From NCBI GenBank assembly GCA_023416315.1, contig JAEZIA010000111.1, positions 1-13,191 on the forward strand: a stretch of DNA of 13,191 nt. Direction: 5' to 3'. The DNA comes from Actinomycetes bacterium. Lineage in GTDB: Bacteria; Actinomycetota; Actinomycetes; Mycobacteriales; Mycobacteriaceae. Positions within the stretch are counted from its first letter, which is position 1, and each line of letters starts with the position of its first letter. The translations under genes and the position numbers were made by a program. This document shows, piece by piece, positions 1 to 6,933 of the stretch. Below the pieces are notes generated by a model. The model did no database searches. It was not told the origin of the DNA and saw only the letters and a list, made by a program, of their open reading frames with translations.

Positions 1-611
1 TGGGTATCCGGGTGGGTGCTGACGCCCTGCGTAACACCGCGCAGGCCTTCGGGTTCGACAGCCCACCGGCGCCGATCCCGTTGGAGGTGGCGGAGTCGAC
101 CATCGGCCCGGTCTCCGACGCCGCCGCCCTGGGGATGTCGAGCATGGGCCAGAAAGACGTGGCGGTGACACCTTTGCAGAACGCGTTGGTGGCGGCGACG
201 ATCGCCAATTCCGGTGTGATGATGCAGCCCTACCTGGTGGACAGCCTCAAGGGGCCCGACCTGTCGAACATCAGCAGCGCGGCCCCGCAAGAACAGCGGC
301 GTGCGGTATCGACGCAGGTCGCGGCTAAACTTACGGATTTGATGGTCGGCGCCGAACAGATGACTCAGCAGAAAGGGGCGATCCCCGGCGTGCAGATCGC
401 ATCCAAAACCGGCACCGCCGAGCACGGTACCGACCCGCGCAACACCCCTCCGCATGCCTGGTACATCGCCTTCGCCCCAGCCCAGAAGCCCAAGGTGGCT
501 GTGGCCGTGCTGATCGAGAACGGCGGCGACCGGCTGAACGCCACCGGCGGTGCGCTGGCCGCACCGGTCGGGCGGGCCACGATTGCGGCGGCGCTACAGG
601 GGGCGCCATGA
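1..611 (+). CDS. pbpA: Penicillin-binding protein PbpA, class B transpeptidase (3' part only)
   Basis: The reading frame is open from base 3, so the gene begins left of the window; about 202 C-terminal residues are visible. PbpA is a membrane-anchored D,D-transpeptidase that cross-links peptidoglycan during elongation and division. The visible part is the end of the transpeptidase domain. It includes a region similar to 'GQKDVAVTPLQ' and the KTG triad (bases 405-413) in the context SKTGTAEHG, followed by PHAWYIAFAP. If the whole protein is about 491 residues, as in M. tuberculosis, this Lys is close to residue 424, matching that protein. The SxxK serine and the SxN motif lie upstream of the window. 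The TGA stop (609-611) overlaps an ATG at 608. In relatives that ATG would start pknA directly, but here a repeat intervenes. Confidence is high from the motif and from the pknA-pknB neighbours. Confidence 0.95.
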   Translation, partial: GIRVGADALRNTAQAFGFDSPPAPIPLEVAESTIGPVSDAAALGMSSMGQKDVAVTPLQNALVAATIANSGVMMQPYLVDSLKGPDLSNISSAAPQEQRRAVSTQVAAKLTDLMVGAEQMTQQKGAIPGVQIASKTGTAEHGTDPRNTPPHAWYIAFAPAQKPKVAVAVLIENGGDRLNATGGALAAPVGRATIAAALQGAP

Positions 612-646
612 GCCCGCGCAGGCGAGCGAAGCGAGGCAAGCCATGA
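608..646 (+). CDS. 12-codon mini-ORF 1 inside the tandem repeat
   Basis: An ATG at 608 overlaps the pbpA stop as ATGA and reads MSPRRRAKRGKP, then TGA at 644-646. The purine-rich AGGGGG at 598-603, four bases upstream, could act as ribosome-binding site. The peptide is very basic (six Arg/Lys of twelve) and begins MSPR, as PknA does. Its more plausible role is to pass ribosomes from pbpA toward pknA rather than to make a functional peptide. Translation is not proven. Confidence 0.4.
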   Translation: MSPRRRAKRGKP

Positions 647-677
647 GCCCCCGCAGGCGAGCGAAGCGAGGCAAGCC
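608..677 (+). repeat. 35-bp tandem direct repeat, two units, at the pbpA-pknA junction
   Basis: Unit 1 is 608-642 and unit 2 is 643-677. They differ at a single base (616 G, 651 C), which is synonymous in the encoded peptide. Each unit begins ATGAGCCC, carries the core GGCGAGCGAAGCGAGG, and ends in AAGCC. A third, degenerate beginning (ATGAGTCCCCGC) is the authentic start of pknA at 678. GAGG lies six bases before the ATG that follows each unit (633-636 and 668-671). Because 35 is not a multiple of three, the three ATGs fall in three different frames. No other copy was found in this window. The arrangement resembles the mycobacterial interspersed repetitive units (MIRUs), which sit in ATGA/TGA overlaps in operons; that relationship is inference. 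Confidence 0.9.
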
Positions 678-681
678 ATGA
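643..681 (+). CDS. 12-codon mini-ORF 2 inside the tandem repeat
   Basis: This is a second copy of the same peptide, MSPRRRAKRGKP, in a different frame. Its ATG overlaps the stop of mini-ORF 1 and its TGA (679-681) overlaps the pknA ATG at 678. GAGG at 633-636 lies six bases upstream. Copies 1 and 2 encode identical peptides despite one base difference. The most likely role is translational coupling; expression is not shown by sequence alone. Confidence 0.4.
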   Translation: MSPRRRAKRGKP

Positions 682-1961
682 GTCCCCGCGTAGGAGTGAC
701 GCTGTCCGGTCGGTACCGGCTGCAGCGGCTCATCGCCACCGGCGGTATGGGCCAGGTGTGGGAGGCCGTCGACAGCCGGCTCGGACGCCGGGTCGCGGTC
801 AAGGTGCTCAAGCAGGAGTTCTCCTCCGACCCTGAGTTCGTCGACCGGTTCCGCGCCGAGGCGCGCACCGTCGCCATGCTCAACCACCCGGGTATCGCGG
901 CCGTGCACGACTACGGCGAAACCGATATGGACGGTGAGGGCCGCACCGCGTACCTGGTGATGGAGCTGATCAACGGGGAACCGCTGAACTCCGTCATCAA
1001 GCGCACGGGACGGCTGTCGCTGCGGCACGCGCTGGACATGCTCGAGCAGACCGGCCGGGCGCTGCAGGTCGCCCACGCCGCCGGTCTGGTGCACCGCGAC
1101 GTCAAGCCCGGCAACATCCTCATCACACCGACCGGCCAGGTGAAGCTCACCGACTTCGGTATCGCCAAGGCCGTCGACGCCGCCCCGGTCACCCAGACCG
1201 GCATGGTGATGGGCACCGCCCAGTACATCGCACCCGAGCAGGCGCTTGGTCACGACGCCACCGCGGCCAGCGATGTCTACTCGCTGGGAGTCGTTGGCTA
1301 CGAAGCGGTTTCGGGTAAGCGGCCGTTCATCGGTGACGGCGCGCTGACGGTGGCGATGAAGCACATCAAGGAGACGCCGGCGCCGCTGCCGGCCGATCTG
1401 CCGCCCAACGTGCGCGAGCTGATCGAGATCACGCTGGTGAAGAACCCGGGCATGCGCTACCGCAACGGCGGGCAGTTCGCCGACGCCGTCGCGGCGGTGC
1501 GGGCCGGTCGTCGACCGCCGCGGCCCAACTCCGCGCCGACCATCCGCGCCACCCCGGCGTCGATCCCGGGTAGCTCGCCGCGCCTGCCCACCGCCCCCGC
1601 GACGGGGACACGGCCACGTGCCGCCACCGGCAGCCACCGTCCGCCGCCCCCGCGGCGCACGTTCTCCTCCGGCCAACGGGCGCTGCTGTGGGCCGCGGGT
1701 GTGCTGGGTGCGCTGGCGATCATCAGCGCGATCCTGATCGTGCTCGCAGACCGCGACCGCAAAGACAACCGGCCCGTCGAGCAGACCGTCACCGACACCG
1801 TGACACCCACCGGCGATGCCGGCGTGGCGCCCACGGGTTGGACGGATGGCCCGGTCACCGGTAATCCTGGAGAGCAGATCGGGCCCATCCGATTCACGGC
1901 CGCCAGTGTGGCTATTGCCGCCCTGTCCGAGCCCGGCCAACACGACAAGAAACCGCGATGA
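678..1961 (+). CDS. pknA: Transmembrane serine/threonine protein kinase PknA
   Basis: A 427-residue membrane Ser/Thr kinase (M. tuberculosis PknA has 431) that, with PknB, controls cell shape and division by phosphorylating cell-wall and division proteins. The kinase domain spans about residues 13-275: glycine-rich loop GGMGQV (22-27), catalytic Lys42 in VAVK, HRDVKPGN with Asp141, DFG at 159-161, and an activation loop with Thr172 and Thr174 before GTAQYIAPE. A Pro/Arg-rich linker follows, then one membrane helix at about 334-357. About 70 extracytoplasmic residues have no recognised domain. The start at 678 is fixed by homology (MSPRVGVTLSGRY) and by GAGG at 668-671; no upstream in-frame ATG exists in the repeat. 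The TGA stop overlaps the pknB ATG (ATGA, 1958-1961), so translation is probably coupled. The outer tail looks poorly conserved relative to the remembered M. tuberculosis protein. Confidence 0.97.
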   Translation: MSPRVGVTLSGRYRLQRLIATGGMGQVWEAVDSRLGRRVAVKVLKQEFSSDPEFVDRFRAEARTVAMLNHPGIAAVHDYGETDMDGEGRTAYLVMELINGEPLNSVIKRTGRLSLRHALDMLEQTGRALQVAHAAGLVHRDVKPGNILITPTGQVKLTDFGIAKAVDAAPVTQTGMVMGTAQYIAPEQALGHDATAASDVYSLGVVGYEAVSGKRPFIGDGALTVAMKHIKETPAPLPADLPPNVRELIEITLVKNPGMRYRNGGQFADAVAAVRAGRRPPRPNSAPTIRATPASIPGSSPRLPTAPATGTRPRAATGSHRPPPPRRTFSSGQRALLWAAGVLGALAIISAILIVLADRDRKDNRPVEQTVTDTVTPTGDAGVAPTGWTDGPVTGNPGEQIGPIRFTAASVAIAALSEPGQHDKKPR

Positions 1962-3841
1962 CCACCCCACAGCACCTGTCCGACCGCTATGAGCTGGGCG
2001 AGATCATCGGCTTCGGCGGCATGTCCGAGGTGCACATGGCTCGCGACACCCGACTGCATCGCGACGTCGCGGTCAAGGTGTTGCGCGCCGACCTGGCCCG
2101 CGACCCCAGCTTCTATCTGCGGTTTCGTCGTGAGGCGCAGAACGCCGCCGCCCTGAACCACCCGGCGATCGTCGCGGTCTACGACACGGGGGAGGCCGAG
2201 ACCGCCAACGGTCCGCTGCCCTACATCGTGATGGAGTACGTCGACGGGGTCACCCTGCGCGACATCGTCCACACCGACGGCCCGATCCCGCCCCGGCGGG
2301 CGATCGAGATCATCGCCGACGCCTGCCAGGCACTGAACTTCAGCCACCAGCACGGCATCATCCATCGCGACGTCAAACCGGCCAACATCATGATCAGCAA
2401 GACCGGCGCGGTGAAGGTGATGGACTTCGGCATCGCGCGGGCGCTGGCCGATGCCGGCAATAGCGTCACCCAGACCGCGGCGGTGATCGGCACCGCCCAG
2501 TACCTGTCTCCCGAGCAGGCCCGCGGCGAACCCGTCGACGCGCGCTCCGACGTCTACTCGCTGGGCTGTGTGCTGTACGAGATCCTGACCGGTGAGCCGC
2601 CGTTCATCGGTGATTCGCCCGTGGCGGTGGCATACCAGCATGTCCGCGAGGACCCGGTGCCGCCGTCGCAGAAGCACTCGGGCATTTCCCCCGAGCTCGA
2701 CGCGGTGGTGCTCAAGGCCCTGGCCAAGAACCCGGACAACCGCTATCAGACCGCGGCCGAGATGCGCACCGATCTGGTGCGCGTGCACAACGGCGAAGCC
2801 CCCGAAGCCCCGAAGATCCTCAGCCCCGCCGAGCGCACCTCGCTGCTCAACGCGGCGCCGGCGACACCCACCCGCGGCGAGGACACCGACGAGATCCCCC
2901 GGCAGGGATCGTTCACCGACAGCGAGCGGGCCGGTGGGTCGATCGGCCGCTGGCTGATCGTCGTGGCCGTGCTGGCCGTGTTGACCGTGGTGGTGACGAT
3001 CGGCATCAACATGGTCAGCGGCAGCCCGCGTGATCTGCAGGTGCCCGATGTGCGGGGCCAGGCGCAGGCCGACGCGATCGCCGCGCTGCAGAACAAGGGT
3101 TTCAAGATCCGCACGCAGCAGAAGCCGGACAACACCGTCCCGCCGGACAAGGTGATCGACACCGACCCGGCGGCGAACTCGCAGGCCAGTGCCGGCGACG
3201 AGATCGTGATCAACATCTCGACCGGCCCCGAGCAGCGGGAGATCCCGGACTGCAGTAACAACCTGTCGTACGCCGATTGTGTGCAGAAACTCAAGGACGC
3301 CGGGTTCGGCAAGTTCAAGCAGACCAACTCACCGTCGACGCCGGAGCAAAAGGACAAGGTGCTGTCCACGATTCCGCCGGCCAACCAGACCTCGGCGATC
3401 ACCAACGAGATCACCGTCGTGGTGGGCAACGGGCCGCAGACCGCGGAGGTGCCGGTGGTGGCCGGGCAGACGGTCGACGTCGCGCAGCAGATCCTCACCG
3501 CGTCGGGCTTCCTCAAGACACTGCCGGTGCCGACCGACAGCACCGAGCCGTCGGGTCAGGTGGTCGGCACCGATCCTGCGGACGGGCAGACCGTCCCGCA
3601 GGACACCGTGATTCAGATCAAGGTGTCCAAGGGCAACCAGTTCGTGATGCCGGACCTGCGGGGCATGTTCTGGACCGACGCCGAGCCGCGATTGCGCGGC
3701 CTGGGCTGGACCGGCGTGCTCGACAAGGGCGGCGACGTGCAGAACAGCGGTCAGCCGTCGCACGCGGTGGTGATCCAGAGCCCGTCGCCGGGCAGCGCGG
3801 TGACCTTCGGGGCGACGATCACGCTGAGCTTCGCGTCCTAG
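1958..3841 (+). CDS. pknB: Transmembrane serine/threonine protein kinase PknB with four PASTA domains
   Basis: A 627-residue kinase (M. tuberculosis PknB has 626) that senses muropeptide or lipid II outside the cell and phosphorylates regulators of peptidoglycan synthesis; in mycobacteria the family is essential. Kinase features: GFGGMSEV (18-25), Lys40, HRDVKPAN with Asp138, DFG 156-158, activation-loop Thr171 and Thr173, then GTAQYLSPE. A linker leads to a membrane helix at about 329-351. Four consecutive PASTA repeats fill about 355-625, beginning near VPDVRGQ, IPDCSNN, VPVVAGQ and MPDLRGM. The second repeat holds two Cys (DCSNN and ADCVQ), as in relatives, which may form a disulphide. The start overlaps the pknA stop. 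The TAG stop lies on the CTAG that also ends trpG on the other strand. Confidence 0.98.
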   Translation: MTTPQHLSDRYELGEIIGFGGMSEVHMARDTRLHRDVAVKVLRADLARDPSFYLRFRREAQNAAALNHPAIVAVYDTGEAETANGPLPYIVMEYVDGVTLRDIVHTDGPIPPRRAIEIIADACQALNFSHQHGIIHRDVKPANIMISKTGAVKVMDFGIARALADAGNSVTQTAAVIGTAQYLSPEQARGEPVDARSDVYSLGCVLYEILTGEPPFIGDSPVAVAYQHVREDPVPPSQKHSGISPELDAVVLKALAKNPDNRYQTAAEMRTDLVRVHNGEAPEAPKILSPAERTSLLNAAPATPTRGEDTDEIPRQGSFTDSERAGGSIGRWLIVVAVLAVLTVVVTIGINMVSGSPRDLQVPDVRGQAQADAIAALQNKGFKIRTQQKPDNTVPPDKVIDTDPAANSQASAGDEIVINISTGPEQREIPDCSNNLSYADCVQKLKDAGFGKFKQTNSPSTPEQKDKVLSTIPPANQTSAITNEITVVVGNGPQTAEVPVVAGQTVDVAQQILTASGFLKTLPVPTDSTEPSGQVVGTDPADGQTVPQDTVIQIKVSKGNQFVMPDLRGMFWTDAEPRLRGLGWTGVLDKGGDVQNSGQPSHAVVIQSPSPGSAVTFGATITLSFAS

Positions 3842-4506
3842 CTGACGGCCTGCTCGCCGAGAGCGTGCCGCACGGTGTCGGCGACCTCTTGTTCGAGGTG
3901 GCGCACCAATGACTCCTCGGGCGCCTGCCCGCAGTAGCCCAGCCAGTTGGCGAGCATCCGGTGACCGCCCTCGGTGAGGATCGACTCCGGGTGGAACTGC
4001 ACGCCATGGATCGGCAGCTGAACGTGGCGGACCGCCATCACCACACCGCCTTCGGTGCGGGCGGTGACCTCCAGCTCGGCCGGCATGGTCTCCGGCAGGA
4101 TAGTCAGCGAGTGATACCGCGTCGCCGTGAACGGATCCGGAAGTCCTTGCAGTACACCGCAATTGGTGTGGTACACGGTGCTGGTCTTACCGTGCAGCAA
4201 CTCGGGCGCGCGGTCGACGGTTCCACCGAACGCGACACCGATGGCCTGGTGGCCCAGGCACACGCCCAGCAGCGGGGTACCCGCGGCGGCGCAGGCGCGG
4301 ACCAACGGGATCGAGGCGCCGGCGCGTTCCGGGGTGCCGGGCCCGGGGCTGAGCAGCACGCCGTCGAATTGGGCGGCGACGTCTGCTTCGTCGGCCAGTC
4401 GCGGGTCGTCATTGCGCCAGACCTGCGCGTCCACCCCGAGCTGACCCAGATACTGCACGAGGTTGAACACGAAACTGTCGTAATTGTCGACGACCAGAAC
4501 CTGCAT
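3838..4506 (-). CDS. trpG: Glutamine amidotransferase subunit of anthranilate / aminodeoxychorismate synthase
   Basis: A 222-residue class I glutamine amidotransferase. It releases ammonia from glutamine for the TrpE or PabB partner, feeding tryptophan and folate synthesis from chorismate in the cytoplasm. The triad is visible: Cys83 in GVCLGHQAIG, and His172 and Glu174 in HGVQFHPES. The oxyanion-loop motif SPGPGTPE is at 53-60. The N-terminus MQVLVVDNYDSFVFNLVQYL is typical. Only one such subunit gene is visible here, so it may serve both enzymes as in other bacteria; that is inference. The protein is slightly shorter than the remembered M. tuberculosis homologue (232). It follows the DUF881 gene by 28 bases on the same strand, so the two are likely cotranscribed. 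It is also called pabA in some annotations. Confidence 0.95.
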   Translation of the reverse strand: MQVLVVDNYDSFVFNLVQYLGQLGVDAQVWRNDDPRLADEADVAAQFDGVLLSPGPGTPERAGASIPLVRACAAAGTPLLGVCLGHQAIGVAFGGTVDRAPELLHGKTSTVYHTNCGVLQGLPDPFTATRYHSLTILPETMPAELEVTARTEGGVVMAVRHVQLPIHGVQFHPESILTEGGHRMLANWLGYCGQAPEESLVRHLEQEVADTVRHALGEQAVS

Positions 4507-4534
4507 CAGGCCAGGTTACCTGTGGTGGTGAGGC

Positions 4535-5326
4535 TCAGTAACCAACCCGACCCACGGGCTGGGCGTAACGCATCCGCACCGGCTCGGTGTAGCCGACGAC
4601 CTCGACGTCGTCGCGGACCTGCTCGCTGTAACCCAACCCGAATCGCACGACGTACTGCTTGTACAGCGTGACCAGGGGAGCGGCGGCCAGCGCGGCTTGC
4701 ATGGCGGTCGCGTTGCCGATCGCGGTGATCGTGTACGGCGGGCTGTAGGTGCGGCCGTTGAGCAGCAGGGTATTGCCGACGCAGCGCGGTGCGGAGGTGC
4801 CGATGATGCGCTGGTCCTGCATTTGGATCGCCTCCGCGCCGGCGCTCCACAGCGCGTTGAGGACGGCCTGGATGTCCTGCTGATGCACCACCAGGTCGTC
4901 GGGGGAGGCGTCGCGCGGGAAACGGCCGTTGGCGTCGCGCTGGGCGTCGGACAGGGTGACGACCAGCCCGGGCCCGTGCACCGGATTCAGGCCGGCAGCG
5001 GCGGCGAGCTCATCGGCGCGGGCCTGCATCGCCGCGAGCGCGGTGCCGGCGCCGCCGCCGTGGGCGGAGTCGATCTGGGTGGCCAAGCCGTCGCGCTGCG
5101 CGCTGAGCCGGTCGACGGAGTTCTGCGCGTCGTGCACCAGGTCGACCAGCCGGGGGGAATCGCTGCGGCGGATCTCGCTGCCGCCGGAAACGGTGTGGGT
5201 GGCGGCCAGCAGGACACCGGCCAGCAGGCACACCACCGGGACGCCGAATCGCCACGCCGAGCGCGGGGCGCCCGTCGTCGCTGCTGCCGGAGTTATCGGG
5301 TCGCGGCGCCGCTGCGTTAATCTCAT
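4535..5326 (-). CDS. DUF881 family membrane protein (Rv0012 type)
   Basis: About 263 residues if translation starts at the ATG at 5326 (MRLTQRRRDP), which matches the remembered Rv0012 start. An in-frame ATG at 5344 would add six residues, and neither has a strong ribosome-binding site. A basic N-terminus precedes one membrane helix (about 22-42, VPVVCLLAGVLLAATHTV). Next comes a probable coiled coil (LVDLVHDAQ to ATQID) and then the DUF881 domain, with NPVHGPGLVVTL, DLVVHQQDIQAVLNALW, GAEAIQMQDQRI and RTYSPPYTI. The family's biochemistry is not established; gene position beside crgA, pknB and pbpA suggests a cell-envelope or division role. The gene is divergent from crgA with 52 bases between the starts, so the two promoters must be compact or overlap upstream coding sequence. 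Confidence 0.92.
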   Translation of the reverse strand: MRLTQRRRDPITPAAATTGAPRSAWRFGVPVVCLLAGVLLAATHTVSGGSEIRRSDSPRLVDLVHDAQNSVDRLSAQRDGLATQIDSAHGGGAGTALAAMQARADELAAAAGLNPVHGPGLVVTLSDAQRDANGRFPRDASPDDLVVHQQDIQAVLNALWSAGAEAIQMQDQRIIGTSAPRCVGNTLLLNGRTYSPPYTITAIGNATAMQAALAAAPLVTLYKQYVVRFGLGYSEQVRDDVEVVGYTEPVRMRYAQPVGRVGY

Positions 5327-5378
5327 AAGCGATCTGCGCACCATCGTCGCAGAAAAGAGTCCCGGCCCGAAGGTACCC

Positions 5379-5660
5379 ATGCCCAAGTCCAAGGTTCGCA
5401 AGAAGAACGACTTCACGATCAACCCGGTGAGCCGTACTCCGGTGAAGGTGAAGGCCGGGCCGTCGAGTGTGTGGTTCGTCGTGCTGTTCATCAGTCTGAT
5501 GCTGATCGGCCTCGCGTGGCTGCTGGTCTTCCAGCTCGCCGCCTCCGGCTACGACACCCCGAGCGCGCTGCAGTGGATGGCCGAGCTCGGCCCGTGGAAC
5601 TACGCGATCGCGTTCGGATTCATGATCACGGGGTTGTTGCTGACGATGCGGTGGCGCTGA
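5379..5660 (+). CDS. crgA: Cell division protein CrgA
   Basis: A 93-residue protein, the usual length. CrgA is a small two-helix membrane protein of actinobacteria. In mycobacteria it binds FtsZ, FtsQ, FtsI and PbpA-type proteins and CwsA, and helps assemble the septal machinery. The basic cytoplasmic N-terminus starts MPKSKVRKKNDF. The first membrane helix is at about 30-54 (VWFVVLFISLMLIGLAWLLV) and the second at about 72-91 (YAIAFGFMITGLLLTM). The ATG at 5379 has GAAGG five bases upstream, which supports this start over longer in-frame alternatives. Presence of cwsA about 1.3 kb away agrees with their known interaction. Confidence 0.96.
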   Translation: MPKSKVRKKNDFTINPVSRTPVKVKAGPSSVWFVVLFISLMLIGLAWLLVFQLAASGYDTPSALQWMAELGPWNYAIAFGFMITGLLLTMRWR

Positions 5661-5732
5661 ACGGCGCCGAACACAGTAGCCGACTCGTGCTGTGCACATC
5701 CCGTTTTGACGCTGGCAACCTCCTGGTCACCC

Positions 5733-5750
5733 AATCACACGCGTGTGATT
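5733..5750. promoter_or_regulatory. Perfect 18-bp palindrome upstream of the PH-domain gene
   Basis: AATCACACGCGTGTGATT is its own reverse complement. It lies 72 bases after crgA and 66 bases before the ATG at 5817, the right place for an operator of the PH-domain gene. If read as a hairpin it gives only a seven-base stem with a CGCG loop and no T tract, so an operator is favoured over a terminator. It does not match the CRP motif TGTGA-N6-TCACA (the half-sites are the opposite way round), nor LexA, IdeR, DosR or KstR sites as I know them. The binding protein is unknown. Confidence 0.55.
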
Positions 5751-5772
5751 CATCCCCATTGTTGATAGCGCC

Positions 5773-5781
5773 TGTGGATAA
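5773..5781 (-). promoter_or_regulatory. DnaA-box-like nonamer TTATCCACA
   Basis: The minus strand reads TTATCCACA, an exact match to the classical E. coli DnaA box and close to the mycobacterial consensus TT(G/C)TCCACA. It lies between the 18-bp palindrome and the PH-domain gene. Only one such box was seen, so it is not an origin. It could be a chance match, a DnaA-regulated promoter site, or a DnaA titration site near oriC. Confidence 0.35.
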
Positions 5782-5816
5782 CTGCATCGGCCACGGTAGA
5801 CGTGCTGAAGAACCCT

Positions 5817-6233
5817 ATGCAGCAAACTGAATGGGAGCCGAAAACTCCGGCACTCGCTGCTCTGGGCATCGGCGGCATTTTGATGGCAATCGTCTGTGTG
5901 ACCGTCGTCACAGACGTCCCGGGCCGCATCCTCACCGGGCTTGCTGCGGTGGGTCTTGTCGTGTTCGCAATCGGATCATGGCGAGCAAGACCCCGGCTGG
6001 CTATCACCGGTGACGCCCTGGTGTACCGCGGATGGTTTCGGACTCAGACGCTGCGGGCCGTCGACATCAGGCTGATCCGCATCACGGAGTTCCGCCGGAT
6101 CGGCCGTAAGACCCGGTTGCTGGAGATCGACACGACCTCTGACCGGCTGATCGTGCTCAGCCGATGGGACCTTGGCACCGATCCGGTCGACGTGCTCGAC
6201 GCACTGACCGACGCGGGATTCGCCGGCCGCTAA
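5817..6233 (+). CDS. Small membrane protein with bacterial PH domain (Rv0010c type)
   Basis: 138 residues from the ATG at 5817 (MQQTEWEPKTP), the start that agrees with the remembered Rv0010c. A GTG at 5802 would add five residues. Two hydrophobic segments lie at about 15-33 (LGIGGILMAIVCVTVVT) and 38-54 (ILTGLAAVGLVVFAIGSW). A C-terminal bacterial PH-like domain (bPH_6 type) includes RPRLAITGDALVYRGWF, RLIRITEFRRIGRKTRLLEI and LIVLSRWDLGTDPVDVLDAL. The function is unknown; the fold suggests membrane-associated binding. The gene follows crgA by 156 bases, a gap that holds the palindrome and the DnaA-like box, so it may have its own promoter. It converges on ppiA. Confidence 0.9.
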   Translation: MQQTEWEPKTPALAALGIGGILMAIVCVTVVTDVPGRILTGLAAVGLVVFAIGSWRARPRLAITGDALVYRGWFRTQTLRAVDIRLIRITEFRRIGRKTRLLEIDTTSDRLIVLSRWDLGTDPVDVLDALTDAGFAGR

Positions 6234-6241
6234 ACGCTGAT

Positions 6242-6291
6242 ACTGCAGTTGTTGACGCGCTCACTCGAGGAACGCGTACAACAACTGCAGT
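6242..6291. terminator. Long hairpin between convergent genes, likely bidirectional terminator
   Basis: The arms ACTGCAGTTGTTG (6242-6254) and CAACAACTGCAGT (6279-6291) are perfect 13-base inverted repeats. The stem extends by CGCG/CGCG after a small bulge, with a loop of about 13 bases. It sits in the 66-base gap between the PH-domain gene (ends 6233) and ppiA (ends 6300), where a terminator for both strands is expected. There is no T tract on either side, as is common for mycobacterial terminators, so termination efficiency is uncertain. Confidence 0.6.
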
Positions 6292-6299
6292 CTGAGCGA

Positions 6300-6845
6300 T
6301 CAGGAGATGGTGACCGACTCGATCACGACGTCGTCGGTGGGCCGATCATTGCGATCGGTAGCCGTGGTGGCGATCGCGTCGACGACCTTCTGCGACTCGG
6401 GGTCGACGACCTCACCGAAGATGGTGTGCCGGCGGTTGAGGTGCGGGGTCTTGCCGACGGTGATGAAGAACTGCGAGCCGTTGGTGCCCGGTCCGGCGTT
6501 GGCCATCGCCAGCAGGTAGGGCTTGTCGAACTGCAACTCGGGGTGGAACTCGTCGGCGAATTTGTAGCCCGGGCCGCCGCGGCCGGTACCGGTCGGGTCG
6601 CCGCCCTGGATCATGAAGCCGTCGATGACGCGGTGGAACACCGCACCGTCGTAGAACGGGCCGGAGGTGCTGCCGGACGCGTTCTGCGTCGAGTACTCCT
6701 TGGTGCCCTGGGCCAGGCCGACGAAGTTGGCCACGGTCTTGGGGGCGTGGTTGCCGAACAGCGCGATTTTGATGTCGCCTCGGTTGGTGTGCAGGGTCGC
6801 GGTCGCAGTCGCAATGTCGCTCGTCACGGAAGCCAAGTCTGCCAC
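6300..6845 (-). CDS. ppiA: Peptidyl-prolyl cis-trans isomerase A, cyclophilin type
   Basis: 181 residues from the GTG at 6845 (VADLASVTSDIATATATLHT), which lines up with the remembered 182-residue M. tuberculosis PpiA. A longer open frame reaching an ATG at 6962 would add 39 poorly conserved residues over the cwsA start and is rejected. The enzyme catalyses proline cis-trans isomerisation in protein folding. Cyclophilin motifs are intact: HTNRGDIKIALFGNHAPKTV, FYDGAVFHRVIDGFMIQGGD with the catalytic Arg, and NGSQFFITVGKTPHLN. The cyclosporin-contact Trp of eukaryotic cyclophilins is replaced by His (KTPHL), as in relatives, which predicts weaker drug binding. No signal peptide is visible in the chosen form. 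It is divergent from cwsA with 88 bases between the starts. Confidence 0.95.
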   Translation of the reverse strand: MADLASVTSDIATATATLHTNRGDIKIALFGNHAPKTVANFVGLAQGTKEYSTQNASGSTSGPFYDGAVFHRVIDGFMIQGGDPTGTGRGGPGYKFADEFHPELQFDKPYLLAMANAGPGTNGSQFFITVGKTPHLNRRHTIFGEVVDPESQKVVDAIATTATDRNDRPTDDVVIESVTIS

Positions 6846-6933
6846 TACCGCCGTGTGCCCGATCCCGCGGCCACCCCTGGGGCGCTGTGGCAGTGTTGAG
6901 GACATCAATGCACCGCCAGTGTCGGGAGGACTC

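Noticed and set aside
594..1970. A 458-codon minus-strand frame antisense to pknA
   Set aside because: It is a shadow of the kinase gene, with an Arg/Gly/His-rich composition and no domain. PknA on the plus strand is unmistakable.
1457..2788. A 443-codon minus-strand frame antisense to pknA and pknB
   Set aside because: A GC-driven shadow frame; it spans the junction of two real kinase genes.
5327..5491. N-terminal extension of the DUF881 protein to an ATG at 5491
   Set aside because: It would run antisense through the crgA start, and homology begins at MRLT (5326).
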